Of a stretch of 64,000 bases of DNA, positions 55,959-64,000 are shown one piece after another. The translations under genes and the position numbers were made by a program. The stretch is from positions 5,952,001 to 6,016,000 of the forward strand of contig NZ_CP155796.1 of the NCBI RefSeq assembly GCF_039729195.1, read 5' to 3'. The notes beneath the pieces are model-generated. The model was not told the origin of the DNA and ran no database searches. It worked only from the letters and a program-made list of their open reading frames with translations. Within the stretch, counting starts at the first letter, position 1; each line of letters opens with the position of its first letter. The stretch is from Mycobacterium sp. DL. Lineage in GTDB: Bacteria > Actinomycetota > Actinomycetes > Mycobacteriales > Mycobacteriaceae.

Positions 55959-56516
55959 TCACGGCAGGTCGGCTTCCTCGGTGATGCCCGCTGCGCGTTG
56001 CCTGAGGGCTTCGGCCTGTTGCTTTGCGTTCTCGGTCACCTTCACCGCGGTCTCGTGCTCGGCGGTCGCTGCCACCACATCGTCGCGCGCTGCCTCGACT
56101 TCGACGTCTTCGCGGGCCTTGGCCCGGCTCGCCTCGACCTGCGCATCGGTCTGGGCTGCCACCGCTTCGGCGGCGACGCCCTCGCGGGCGGCTTGTTCTG
56201 CAATCCGCTTCTCGTCTTGCTTCTGCGCCTGGATGGCGCCCTTGATCTCCGCGGCCTCGGTGTCGACCTGCTGCCGTTCGCGAGCAAGCTCGGCCTCGGC
56301 TCCCGACAGTTCGGTGCGGGCTTCTTCCACCTCGGCGTCCGCGACGGCCTCGGCGATGTTCGCTTCCTTGCGCTCACGGGCCTGCGCCTGTTCGAGTTGG
56401 CCCTCGGCGGTCAACGAATCGTTGCCGATCACCGCACCGGCGATCTCCTTCGCCTTGCCTTTGACGGAGTCCATCAATCCCTCGCGGGCCTGTCCGGACT
56501 TGTCCTGATCGCTCAT
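55959..56516 (-). CDS. CsbD-like stress protein with long coiled-coil extension
   Basis: 185 residues. The first ~50 residues resemble CsbD (DSVKGKAKEIAGAVIGNDSLTAEGQLEQ), a small general-stress family under SigB/SigF-type control. The remaining ~135 residues form an acidic, Ala/Glu-rich coiled coil, far longer than the usual ~60-residue CsbD protein. AGAGGAG precedes ATG 56516. Probably cytoplasmic; function unknown. Upstream GTTGAA...GGGAAC may be a SigF-like promoter. Confidence 0.78.
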   Translation of the reverse strand: MSDQDKSGQAREGLMDSVKGKAKEIAGAVIGNDSLTAEGQLEQAQARERKEANIAEAVADAEVEEARTELSGAEAELARERQQVDTEAAEIKGAIQAQKQDEKRIAEQAAREGVAAEAVAAQTDAQVEASRAKAREDVEVEAARDDVVAATAEHETAVKVTENAKQQAEALRQRAAGITEEADLP

Positions 56517-56728
56517 TGGAGTAACTCCTCTCGACAGCCAACGCCCCGAAGTGGGGCACAGCTGGATGCCCTCGAGGCGTTCCCCGCTGAAGGGGGTTCA
56601 ACCCTCGATGCGGCGCGCGCTTTCTCACATCTGGTCGGCACCCGCGGGAGGGATATTCCGGCGGAGAACGGGTAGCTCAGACGAGCCCGGCGGAGTTCGT
56701 CTGCCAGGCCTTGACAGAGGAGACATCC

Positions 56729-57019
56729 GTGATCGGAACAATCATCGGCGCCATAGTCGTCGGACTCATCGTGGGCGCACTGGCCCGCCTGATCATGCCC
56801 GGCAAGCAGAACATCGGCGTGATCATGACCGTGGCGCTGGGCGCCGTCGGTTCGTTCGTCGGAACGTGGGTCACCTACCGGTTGGGGTACTCGAACGAGA
56901 ACGGCGGCTTCGAGATCATCCCGTTCCTGGTGGGGATCATCGTCGCGATCCTGCTGATCGCGGCCTACCTCGGCATCACCGGCAAGCGCAGCGGCCGGGT
57001 GCAGCGCACCGGTCACTGA
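56729..57019 (+). CDS. GlsB/YeaQ/YmgE-family stress membrane protein
   Basis: 96 residues from GTG 56729, preceded by GAGGAG. Three hydrophobic helices: IGTIIGAIVVGLIVGALARLIMPG, then VIMTVALGAVGSFVGTWV and a final one at IIPFLVGIIVAILLIAAYLGI. The LARLIMPGKQN motif is typical of transglycosylase-associated GlsB proteins, small membrane proteins induced by stress. Divergent from the CsbD-like gene; both belong to the stress block. Confidence 0.85.
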   Translation: MIGTIIGAIVVGLIVGALARLIMPGKQNIGVIMTVALGAVGSFVGTWVTYRLGYSNENGGFEIIPFLVGIIVAILLIAAYLGITGKRSGRVQRTGH

Positions 57020-57057
57020 TCCCGGGCACTCCGGTGCCGGCGGCCGGCGGGTACACA

Positions 57058-57924
57058 ATGGATGCCATGGTGGTCCGCGAGATCGACACAGTCCGGCGGC
57101 AGATCGGCCGGGCGGTGTTCGGAATGGTCGCCGGACCGGATGGTCCGAGCAACAGAGCGCAGATCCACGAGACTCCGGGACCCCGGTGGTTCGGTGAGGA
57201 TCGGCCCATCCGGCGGGTGCACGGCGACGCGTCGATGTTCGTAGGCGGGCTGCGCGCGCTGCTGCTGCAGTCCCTGCATCCGCTGGCGATGGCGGGGGTC
57301 GCCGGGCACTCCGACTACCGCGGCGACCCGTGGGGGCGGCTTGCCCGAACCAGCACCTTCCTGGCGGTCACCACCTTCGGCCCGTCGGCTGATGCGCAGC
57401 GCGCCGTGGACCGGGTACGAGGCATCCACACCCGGGTGCGCGGAACCGCAGAGGACGGTCGGCCGTATCACGCCACCGACCCGCACCTGCTCGAATGGGT
57501 GCACATCGCGGAGATCGACAGCTTCCTGCGGGCCCATCAGTTGTACGGCGCCGCGCCGCTGGACCAACGCGGCCGCGACGGCTACGTCGCCGACACCGCG
57601 CGGGTCGCGATGGCGCTGGGAGTTCCCGACCCGCCACGCACCGAACAACAACTCGCCGAGCGGATCGAGGCCTACCGCCCCGAGTTGGAGAGCACCGCGG
57701 CCGCGCTCGACGCGGCACGGTTCCTGTTGTTGACTCCTCCGCTTCCGCTGATCGCCCGGCCTCCCTATGCGGTGTTGGCGACGACCGCGGTCGCGATGTT
57801 GCCGCAGTGGGCGCGAGCACCACTGCGGCTGCCCTACCTGCCGCCGGTGGAGACGACTGTGGTCCGCGCGACCGGCCGGGTGCTGGTCGGTGGCATCCGA
57901 TGGGCGATGACAGCCGACCGCTGA
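57058..57924 (+). CDS. DUF2236 / MpaB-type oxygenase family protein
   Basis: 288 residues from ATG 57058 (ATG 57067 possible). DUF2236 pattern: MFVGGLRALLLQSLHPLAMAGVAGHSDYRGDPWGRLART near residues 60-100, HTRVRG near 125, and LLEWVHIAEIDSFLRAHQLYG near 145, with conserved His residues that bind haem b in the latex-clearing/MpaB group. Predicted C-terminal membrane-interacting helices. In mycobacteria these act as oxidases or peroxygenases of uncertain substrate. Starts 38 bases after the GlsB gene. Confidence 0.82.
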   Translation: MDAMVVREIDTVRRQIGRAVFGMVAGPDGPSNRAQIHETPGPRWFGEDRPIRRVHGDASMFVGGLRALLLQSLHPLAMAGVAGHSDYRGDPWGRLARTSTFLAVTTFGPSADAQRAVDRVRGIHTRVRGTAEDGRPYHATDPHLLEWVHIAEIDSFLRAHQLYGAAPLDQRGRDGYVADTARVAMALGVPDPPRTEQQLAERIEAYRPELESTAAALDAARFLLLTPPLPLIARPPYAVLATTAVAMLPQWARAPLRLPYLPPVETTVVRATGRVLVGGIRWAMTADR

Positions 57925-57947
57925 GCGGTCAGGCAAGATGCGTGGCG

Positions 57948-58775
57948 ATGTCCTCCTCACTCGGCGACGTGCTCGCCACACTGCGACTCGAGCAAGTCCA
58001 CTCGAGGCTTTTTGTCGGCCAGCAACTTCCTGCGCCGGCCAACCACATCCTCGGCGGACACATCTCGGCCCAGGCCTTGCTGGCAGCGAGCCTCACCGCG
58101 CCGGGCCGGACACCGCACAGCGTGCACACGTATTTCCTGCGGCCCGGCGACTCGCGGCGCCCAGTGGCCTTCGAGGTCGCCGATCTGCAAGACGGCCGGA
58201 CATTTTCAGCGCGCCGGGTCACCGCCCGCCAGGACGACCAGATCCTCCTCGAAGCGATGTCGTCGTTCAAGATCGCCGACGCTGGATCCGCTCAGGTCGT
58301 CTATCAACCACCGATTCCGCAAGTGCCCGAACCGGACTCGCTACCGCGGGTGCCCCCGCATTTCGCCGAGTCCGAGGGTGTCACCGAAGGTCAGTGGGCG
58401 AGTCTGCGATGGTTCGAGCGCCGGATCGTCGACGCTGAGCAGTCGCCGCCCGCGCAAGCGCGGATCTGGTGGCGACCCGACGGCGAGACACCCGACGACC
58501 CGGTCCTGACGGCGAGCCTGGTGGCCTACCTGTCGGCGGTGACGTTGACCGAGCCGGCATACGCGGCCCGCGGGGGTATCGGGGTATCAGCGCAGCGGGA
58601 CCACTCGGTGTGGTTCCACGCACCGGCAGTGCTCTCGGATTGGCTTCTCTACGAACAGTCCTCCCCCAGCAGCGCCGACTCTCTCGCGCTGGCGAACGGA
58701 ACGATGTTCAACCGCGATGGCAGCCTGGTCTGCACCGTGCGGCAGGAGATGTACTTCCCGCCACCGCGGCACTGA
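57948..58775 (+). CDS. acyl-CoA thioesterase II (TesB-like)
   Basis: 275 residues from ATG 57948, double hotdog fold. Landmarks: FVGQQLPAPANHILGGHISAQALLAA near residue 23, VHTYFLRPGDSRRPVAFEV near 60, and DHSVWFHAPAVLSDWLLYEQSSPSSADSLALANGTMFNRDGSLVCTVRQE near the end (Asp and Gln/Thr catalytic region). Hydrolyses medium- to long-chain acyl-CoA in the cytoplasm. It starts 24 bases after the oxygenase gene and converges with the alcohol dehydrogenase gene. Confidence 0.92.
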   Translation: MSSSLGDVLATLRLEQVHSRLFVGQQLPAPANHILGGHISAQALLAASLTAPGRTPHSVHTYFLRPGDSRRPVAFEVADLQDGRTFSARRVTARQDDQILLEAMSSFKIADAGSAQVVYQPPIPQVPEPDSLPRVPPHFAESEGVTEGQWASLRWFERRIVDAEQSPPAQARIWWRPDGETPDDPVLTASLVAYLSAVTLTEPAYAARGGIGVSAQRDHSVWFHAPAVLSDWLLYEQSSPSSADSLALANGTMFNRDGSLVCTVRQEMYFPPPRH

Positions 58776-58781
58776 CCTGAT

Positions 58782-59885
58782 TCACTCGAACTCTATGACC
58801 TGCCTGACAGCCCTGCCGTCGGCGAGTTCGTCCATCGCAGAATTGATCTCGTCGAGCGTGACCCTCGACGACACCAGCGCTTCGACGGGAAGCCTTCCCT
58901 CGCGCCACAACTCGACGAATCGTGGGATGTCTCGGGCAGGCACCGATGACCCCAGATAGCTGCCGATCAGCGAGCGCCCCTCGGCGACGAGACCCAGAGG
59001 CGACACACTGAGTCGAGCGTCCGGGCGGGGAAGCCCGACGGTGATGGTGCGGCCGCCGGGCGCCGTCAGTGCGATCGCGGTCTCCAGCGCGGCGGGGTGG
59101 CCGACCGCCTCGATCACCACCGCCGCCTTGATGTGGCGTTCGGTTGCCTCGTCGGGGGTGCATGCGTCGTGAACCCCCAATGCGCGGGCGCGTTCGAGTT
59201 TGTCGGCCAGCGGATCGACGCCGACGACGCGGACATCGTCGTGTGCCAGCGCGGTGAGCGCCGCGGCCATCCCGACACCGCCCAATCCCACCACGACGAC
59301 GGTCTGCCCGGGCTGCGGGTGGCCGGCGTTGAGAACGGCGCCGCCACCGGTGAGCACTGCGCACCCCAGCAGGGAGGCGACCACCGGCGGGACGTCGGAC
59401 TCCACGGGCACCACCGAGCGGCGGTCCACGACGGCGTGACCGGCGAAACCCGACACCCCGAGGTGGTGGAGCACCGGCGCGCCGTCCCGGGTCAGGCGGG
59501 TATCACCGGCCATCAACGTGCCTGCACCGTTGGCGGCGCTGCCGGGGATACATGGCGCCAGCCCATCGGTGGCGCAGCCGTCGCACTGTCCGCATCGCGG
59601 CAAGAAGGTGAGCACCACCCGTTGACCGACCGCCAGATCTGAGTTCCCGCCCACCTCCTCGATCACGCCGGCTGCTTCGTGGCCGAGCAGCATCGGCACA
59701 GGCCGCACGCGGTTGCCGTCGATCACCGACAGGTCGGAGTGGCACAGCCCGGCCGCCTCGATGCGCACCAGCAGTTCGTTGTTCCCTGGCGGCGCCAGGT
59801 CGAGGTCGGCGATCGACAGCGGACCGGAGTCGGCGTACGGGCGGGGTAAACCGATCTGGTCGAGCACGGCTCCGCGGATCTTCAT
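58782..59885 (-). CDS. zinc-dependent alcohol dehydrogenase (MDR)
   Basis: 367 residues, close to class III/aryl alcohol dehydrogenase types. Catalytic zinc: GLCHSDLSVI near residue 45 and GHE near 67. Structural zinc: CGQCDGCATDGLAPC near 97. NAD-binding: TVVVVGLGGVGMAAALTAL near 190. Several mycobacterial paralogues oxidise alcohols in lipid or xenobiotic metabolism, and the substrate here is not readable. Divergent from the thioesterase gene across 35 bases. Confidence 0.88.
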   Translation of the reverse strand: MKIRGAVLDQIGLPRPYADSGPLSIADLDLAPPGNNELLVRIEAAGLCHSDLSVIDGNRVRPVPMLLGHEAAGVIEEVGGNSDLAVGQRVVLTFLPRCGQCDGCATDGLAPCIPGSAANGAGTLMAGDTRLTRDGAPVLHHLGVSGFAGHAVVDRRSVVPVESDVPPVVASLLGCAVLTGGGAVLNAGHPQPGQTVVVVGLGGVGMAAALTALAHDDVRVVGVDPLADKLERARALGVHDACTPDEATERHIKAAVVIEAVGHPAALETAIALTAPGGRTITVGLPRPDARLSVSPLGLVAEGRSLIGSYLGSSVPARDIPRFVELWREGRLPVEALVSSRVTLDEINSAMDELADGRAVRQVIEFE

Positions 59886-59920
59886 GACGCCCAGCTTGCC
59901 CTGACTGACAAACTACGGCC

Positions 59921-60382
59921 ATGACGAGTGAGGATCGGTCGCTGCGAAGCGGTGATTTCCCGGTGCACTGGCCGGTGTTGACGCGCTGGACCGACAACGA
60001 CATGTTCGGTCACCTCAACAACGCGGTCTACTACGCACTGTTCGACACGGCGATCAACGCGTGGATCACCACCACCACCGGAACCGATCCGCTGACCGCC
60101 CCGTGGCTCGGGGTGGTGGCCGAATCCGGATGCCGGTACTACGCCGAGCTGAAATTTCCCGATCCGCTGGCCGTCGGCCTGGTGGTCGAGCGGTTGGGCC
60201 GAACCAGCGTCACCTACCGTCTCGGGGTCTTCCAGACTCCGCACGATCCGCTCGGTGCCGGTGACCATCCGGTCGCAGCCGTCGGGCACTGGGTGCACGT
60301 GTACGTCGATCGCGCCACCCGCCGACCTGTGCCGATTCCCGATGAGATCCGCGGACTACTGGAGAGCGCGCGCTCCAGCTAG
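59921..60382 (+). CDS. acyl-CoA thioesterase (4HBT/FcbC-like hotdog)
   Basis: 153 residues. Hotdog-fold thioesterase with the FcbC-type signature TRWTDNDMFGHLNNAVYYALFDTAINAW (about residues 24-51), in which Asp acts as catalytic base. A second sheet region VGLVVERLGRTSVTYRLG follows. Short-chain or aromatic acyl-CoA substrates are usual. Its promoter must lie within the 35 bases shared with the divergent alcohol dehydrogenase gene. Confidence 0.85.
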   Translation: MTSEDRSLRSGDFPVHWPVLTRWTDNDMFGHLNNAVYYALFDTAINAWITTTTGTDPLTAPWLGVVAESGCRYYAELKFPDPLAVGLVVERLGRTSVTYRLGVFQTPHDPLGAGDHPVAAVGHWVHVYVDRATRRPVPIPDEIRGLLESARSS

Positions 60383-60413
60383 CTCCTCAACCGCCTTCGG
60401 CGAGCACAGGCGA

Positions 60414-61250
60414 TCAGCCGCCTTCGGCGACCCTGGCGCGCTCCCTCATCGAGGCGACCACCCCGCCGTCGTTGAGGATGTCGGTTCCGGTGAGATAACC
60501 GGCCTTGTCGCTGACGCAGAAGGCCAGCAGCTCGGCCATCTCCTCGCGTTTCCCCCACCGCGGCACCGCCGCGTTGGTGACCATCGCACCCGCGCCGGCC
60601 TGCTCCTCGAGTCGGCCCATCTCCGTGTCGACCGATCCCGGGGACACCGAGACGATGCGCAGCCCCCGGCCGTTGAACCTTTCGGCCTGCGACGAGCTGT
60701 ACCACCTGACGAAGCCCTTGCTCACGGCATAGGCGAACCCGGAGCGGGCTTCGTCGGGGACGGCGCTGCACGTCGACATCATCTCCGTCATGAAGGTCTC
60801 CACGTCCTGCATCGCCAGGGGGTACTTGCCCGTCGGCATCATCTCCTCGGGCAGCAGGTGGGCCGCCATCGATGCCACGTTCACGATCGCGGCGCCCTCG
60901 GCGGCGGTGTCATAGAACGCTTCGTCGACGTTGAGCGTGCCCAGGGCATTGGTCCTGATGATGTAGTCGGCGCCGCCCATGCTGGGGCTGACCCCGGCGG
61001 TGTGGATCACCGAGGCGACCGTCCCGAGGCCGGCGGCGGTCTCGAAGAGTCGCGCGACCGCCTGCGCGTCGGTGACGTCGCAGTTCACCGCTGTGGCGGT
61101 GATCCCGAGGTCGTCCAGCGCGGCGGCCGCCGCATCGAGTCGTTCCTGTCGGACATCGCAGAGGACGACGCCGTGGTCCCTGCCGACGATCTTGGCCGTC
61201 GCCAGACCCATGCCGCCCGCTCCGCCGGTGATCACCGAGACTGCACTCAT
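60414..61250 (-). CDS. short-chain dehydrogenase/reductase
   Basis: 278 residues from ATG 61250 (upstream frame open). Classical SDR: cofactor motif SVITGGAGGMGLATA near residue 5, DVTDAQAV near 59, N-terminal active-site region IIRTNALGTLNVDEAFYD near 93, catalytic Tyr and Lys in SGFAYAVSKGFVRWY near 165, and SVSPGSVDTEM near 195. The 3-alpha-hydroxysteroid dehydrogenase-like subgroup, with a long insert around ~125-160. Substrate unknown, possibly a steroid or lipid alcohol. Confidence 0.88.
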   Translation of the reverse strand: MSAVSVITGGAGGMGLATAKIVGRDHGVVLCDVRQERLDAAAAALDDLGITATAVNCDVTDAQAVARLFETAAGLGTVASVIHTAGVSPSMGGADYIIRTNALGTLNVDEAFYDTAAEGAAIVNVASMAAHLLPEEMMPTGKYPLAMQDVETFMTEMMSTCSAVPDEARSGFAYAVSKGFVRWYSSSQAERFNGRGLRIVSVSPGSVDTEMGRLEEQAGAGAMVTNAAVPRWGKREEMAELLAFCVSDKAGYLTGTDILNDGGVVASMRERARVAEGG

Positions 61251-61336
61251 CCCTGGACCGTATACGGAGCCACCCGCAGAACGTGGCACCGGTCGCACGT
61301 CGGTGTAAGCGACCGAGGTGCGGGTATAGCTGCGCG

Positions 61337-63331
61337 GTGTTCGCAGCCCAACCGAGTCCGGTTTCCGAGGATCTCCGCCAACTGGCCACGGCTCACGGCG
61401 TGGCCACGTCCTACCGCAACGAGCGGCGGGAACCGGTCGCCGTGGACGCCGACGTGGTCATCCGAGTGCTCGGACTCCTCGACGTCGACGCCTCGACCGA
61501 GGCTGCCCGGCGGGATGAGTTGGAAAAGTTGGCCGAGCGAGAACGTTCCGGCGTGCCGGCACCCACGGTGGCGGTCCGGCTGGACGGACGTCCCAGATCT
61601 CTGCCGGGGGCAGCGCTGTTGGTGGACGAGTCCGGCGCACACATCGAGGTGCACGATGAACTGCCCGGCGACCTCACGCCGGGGTGGTATCAACTGCACA
61701 CCCTCGACGGGCATCGGTCCACCCTTGTGGCGGCGCCGCCGACGGTGCCCTCGGCCCCTGCCACCTGGGGTTGGATGCTGCAGCTCTACGCATTGCGTTC
61801 GGCACGTTCCTGGGGCATCGGCGACCTCGGCGACCTGCGTGAGTTCGTGGAGTGGACCGCCGCCGAGCACGGCGCAGGCGCAGTACTGCTCAACCCTCTG
61901 CACGCACCCGGCCCGACACATCCGGTGCAGCCCTCCCCCTACACACCCTCCAGCCGGCGGTTCGCCAACCCGCTGGCATTACGCATCGAGGACATCGGCG
62001 CCTACCGACGCGCCGATCCCGATGTCCGCGCGGAAGTGGACGCGCTGCGTGTCTCCGCCGGCACCGAGCGGATCGATCACGACCTTGTGTGGGCGGCCAA
62101 ACGCGCTGCGCTGGAACTTCTCTGGCGTTCCGAGGGCAGGCCTGATCCACTGGACGATCCGGCGGCGCCCGAGGGTTTGCGGGACTGGGCCACGTACTGC
62201 GCGCTGGCCGAGCGGCACGGCGGACGGTGGAGTCGGTGGCCGCAACCGCTGCGCGATGTCACCGGGTCGGCTGTCTCGTCGGCCCGCCGGGAACTGGCGC
62301 CCAGGCTGGCGTTCCATGCCTGGGTGCAGCACCGATGCGCCGAGCAGTTGACCGCTGTGCGGGATGCCGCCCGGGACTCCGGCATGGCACTGGGTGTGCT
62401 GCACGACCTGGCGGTGGGAGTCGACGCCGACGGCGCCGACGCGTGGGCGCTGGCCGACGTCCTGGCGACGGGGGTGAGTGTCGGGGCGCCGCCGGACAAC
62501 TTCACCCCGCGTGGTCAGGACTGGGGTCTGCCGCCATGGCGGCCGGATCGGCTGGCCGCCACCGGATACTCCGCCCTGCGCGACATGCTCCGGGCCGTTC
62601 TCGCACACGCCGACGGCCTGCGCATCGACCACGTCGCCGGCCTGTGGCGGTTGTGGTGGATTCCGCCGGGTGACGGTCCCGACCGGGGCACCTACGTGCA
62701 CTACGACGCCGACGCCATGCTCGCGGTGCTCGCGCTGGAAGCCCACCGGGCGCACGCCACCGTGGTCGGAGAGGATCTCGGGACGGTGGAACCGGAAGTC
62801 ACGCAAGCACTTTCCGACAACGGCATGCTGGTTTGCGCGGTGTCGTGGTTCACCCGCGATCAGTCCGCACCGGACGAGCCCTTGTTGTCGCCGGCGAACT
62901 GGCCGACACGGGCTGCCGCCAGCCTCTCGACACACGACCTGCCGACCGCGGCGGGGTTCCTGCGGGGTGAGCATGTGACGGCGCGCGCCGACCTCGGTCT
63001 GCTCGACGACGTCTCGGCCGAACGGGCCAACGCCGACCGGGAACGCACGGAGTGGGTGGCACTGCTGCGCTCCGAAGGGCTTCTGGACGCGGCGTCAGAA
63101 CCCGACGAGCCGGCGATCATCGTTGCGATGCACCGGTTCCTGGCGTCCACCCCGAGTCAACTCAAGCTCGTCTCACCGTATGACGTCATCGCCGAACCGC
63201 GGCAGCCTAATCTTCCCGGGACGATCGACGAATACCCGAACTGGCGTCTCCCACTTCCGGTGACCCTGGAGCAACTCCGCACCGACCCGCGGGTCGCGGA
63301 GGTCACCGCCGCGTTCCGGGGGGATCGCTGA
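61337..63331 (+). CDS. malQ: 4-alpha-glucanotransferase (amylomaltase)
   Basis: 664 residues from GTG 61337, GH77 family. Catalytic Asp in DGLRIDHVAGLWRLW near residue 430, acid Glu in VVGEDLGTVEPEV near 475, and LSTHDLPTAAGFLRG near 530. The N-terminal ~160 residues are the extra domain seen in actinobacterial MalQ. N-domain SARSWGIGDLGDLREFVEW near 155 matches the family. It rearranges maltodextrins and glycogen intermediates. It diverges from the SDR gene across 86 bases. Confidence 0.93.
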   Translation: MFAAQPSPVSEDLRQLATAHGVATSYRNERREPVAVDADVVIRVLGLLDVDASTEAARRDELEKLAERERSGVPAPTVAVRLDGRPRSLPGAALLVDESGAHIEVHDELPGDLTPGWYQLHTLDGHRSTLVAAPPTVPSAPATWGWMLQLYALRSARSWGIGDLGDLREFVEWTAAEHGAGAVLLNPLHAPGPTHPVQPSPYTPSSRRFANPLALRIEDIGAYRRADPDVRAEVDALRVSAGTERIDHDLVWAAKRAALELLWRSEGRPDPLDDPAAPEGLRDWATYCALAERHGGRWSRWPQPLRDVTGSAVSSARRELAPRLAFHAWVQHRCAEQLTAVRDAARDSGMALGVLHDLAVGVDADGADAWALADVLATGVSVGAPPDNFTPRGQDWGLPPWRPDRLAATGYSALRDMLRAVLAHADGLRIDHVAGLWRLWWIPPGDGPDRGTYVHYDADAMLAVLALEAHRAHATVVGEDLGTVEPEVTQALSDNGMLVCAVSWFTRDQSAPDEPLLSPANWPTRAAASLSTHDLPTAAGFLRGEHVTARADLGLLDDVSAERANADRERTEWVALLRSEGLLDAASEPDEPAIIVAMHRFLASTPSQLKLVSPYDVIAEPRQPNLPGTIDEYPNWRLPLPVTLEQLRTDPRVAEVTAAFRGDR

Positions 63332-63346
63332 GACGCGGCGGGGGCG

Positions 63347-63796
63347 TCACTCGGATTCGCTGCGGCCCGCCATCGTGGTGTAGTCCTCCTGCACCGTCTC
63401 GCCGTGCTGGTTGGTGATCCGGCTCCTGATCGTCAGGACGTCCGCTCCGAACGCCTGCCGGAGCGACTCGAGCCGAATGTGGCAGTAGAGCCTGTCACCC
63501 GCCTTGATGGGCCGCAGCATCGTGAGACCCTGCTCGCTCTGGACGATCCGTTCTTCTTCGATGGGGATGCCCGCATGGGCGAAGAAGGCGAGCTGGGCCT
63601 GCAGCCCGAAGATCGAGATGAACGTCAGCGGCGCCAGGATGGCGTCGTGACCCAGCGCCCCGGCGGCGTCCTCGTCGAAGAACGCGGCGTCGGAGTTCTT
63701 CACCGCCTTGGCGTACTGGCGGATCTTCTCCACCCCGACCTCGTAGTAGTCGGGGTACAGGTAGGTCATGCCGACGATGTCCGGTGACAGGGCCAT
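63347..63796 (-). CDS. HadA/HadC-like (R)-dehydratase subunit
   Basis: 149 residues from ATG 63796, which gives the family start MALSPDIVGM. Resembles mycobacterial HadA and HadC (FAS1_DH region / MaoC-like half hotdog domain): YPDYYEVGVEKIRQYAKAV near residue 15, LAPLTFISIFGLQAQLAFF near 55 and VQEDYTTMAGR near the end. HadA/HadC pair with the catalytic HadB hydratase in meromycolate elongation, and lack their own active site. Here no hadB neighbour is in view, so it is a paralogue rather than the canonical gene. Confidence 0.8.
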   Translation of the reverse strand: MALSPDIVGMTYLYPDYYEVGVEKIRQYAKAVKNSDAAFFDEDAAGALGHDAILAPLTFISIFGLQAQLAFFAHAGIPIEEERIVQSEQGLTMLRPIKAGDRLYCHIRLESLRQAFGADVLTIRSRITNQHGETVQEDYTTMAGRSESE

Positions 63797-63836
63797 GAGT
63801 GACGAACCTATCTGCCTCGGCAATTAGGGTCCAGCC

Positions 63837-64000
63837 ATGAGCCTCGTCACCTATGAACTCGAAGACCACGTCGCCACCATCACCCTGAACCGGCCGGAGG
63901 CGCGCAATGCGATCAACGGCGCGCTGCGCAACGACCTGAACGCGGCCTGGGATCGGTTCCGCGACGACGAGGACGCCTGGGTCGGGATCCTGACCGCCAA
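63837..64000 (+). CDS. enoyl-CoA hydratase/isomerase, N-terminal part (cut by window end)
   Basis: About 54 residues from ATG 63837. Crotonase start: LVTYELEDHVATITLNRPEARNAINGALRND, with the NRPEARNA block typical of the family; the oxyanion-hole residues lie beyond the window. Usually hydrates 2-enoyl-CoA in beta-oxidation. Divergent from the HadA-like gene across 40 bases. Confidence 0.85.
   Translation, partial: MSLVTYELEDHVATITLNRPEARNAINGALRNDLNAAWDRFRDDEDAWVGILTA

Noticed and set aside
55258..56516. Low-complexity artefact instead of real genes
   Set aside because: Both Ala/Glu-rich frames have good ribosome sites, sensible spacing and a CsbD-like start in one, so they are kept as genes.

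Overview
The window is high-GC DNA with short intergenic gaps, frequent ATGA/GTGA start-stop overlaps and many typical actinobacterial genes (a CtpF-type P-ATPase with a DosR-like box, cutinase, HadA-like dehydratase, CsoR/CstR-family operators, MpaB-type oxygenase). It most resembles a chromosomal segment of a fast-growing, environmental mycobacterium (Mycolicibacterium-like). No RNA genes, insertion sequences, prophage genes or CRISPR arrays were seen. No gene-free stretch exceeds 300 bases; the largest, about 284 bases, is a regulatory region.

Layout. 0-2.3 kb: the tail of an NmrA-like protein, then a thiocyanate hydrolase operon (a fused beta-alpha subunit gene with an apparent one-base deletion, the gamma subunit with its metal-binding CxxCSC motif, and a P15K-like activator). 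2.3-4.5 kb: a membrane metallophosphoesterase and a K+ channel. 4.5-21.8 kb: a divergent pentose/galactose locus. Leftward runs one long operon: sugar-binding lipoprotein, ABC ATPase, two permeases, LacI regulator, araB, araD, araA and a dehydrogenase. Rightward runs chvE-gguA-gguB, a small protein, galT and galK. Three near-identical LacI-type operators lie between them. The second leftward permease carries an in-frame amber codon.

21.8-29.1 kb: cation transport and stress (Kef-type antiporter, universal stress proteins, CtpF, DctA symporter), with a DosR-like box upstream. 29.3-37.6 kb: a divergent sulfide/persulfide detoxification locus. It holds CcdA, a TlpA-like protein, thioredoxin, sulfide:quinone oxidoreductase, two persulfide dioxygenase-rhodanese fusions, a membrane rhodanese, a TauE/SafE exporter, a CstR-like repressor and a DUF302 protein, all marked by five CsoR/CstR-type GC-rich palindromes. 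37.6-40.3 kb: DUF202 membrane proteins and two tandem-domain universal stress proteins.

40.3-47 kb is the most striking region: a compact operon that looks like a complete mycosporine-like amino acid (UV sunscreen) pathway, mysA-mysB-mysC-mysD. It is preceded by a HAD-like protein lacking its catalytic aspartates, followed by an overlapping TauD-type dioxygenase, and faces a divergent TetR gene across a region with a perfect palindrome. 47-52 kb: a methyltransferase, a TetR/DUF2867 pair with an operator-promoter overlap, a frameshifted cutinase and a kinase-like fusion protein. 52-57 kb: a general stress block (large catalase, hemerythrin-like protein, coiled-coil protein, CsbD-like and GlsB-like proteins) with SigF-like promoters and an 18-base element shared by two leaders. 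57-64 kb: lipid and central-metabolism genes (MpaB-type oxygenase, TesB and 4HBT thioesterases, alcohol dehydrogenase, SDR, MalQ, HadA-like dehydratase, start of an enoyl-CoA hydratase).

Three genes look broken by single-base changes: the thiocyanate hydrolase beta-alpha gene, the sugar permease and the cutinase. These may be real decay or sequence errors.
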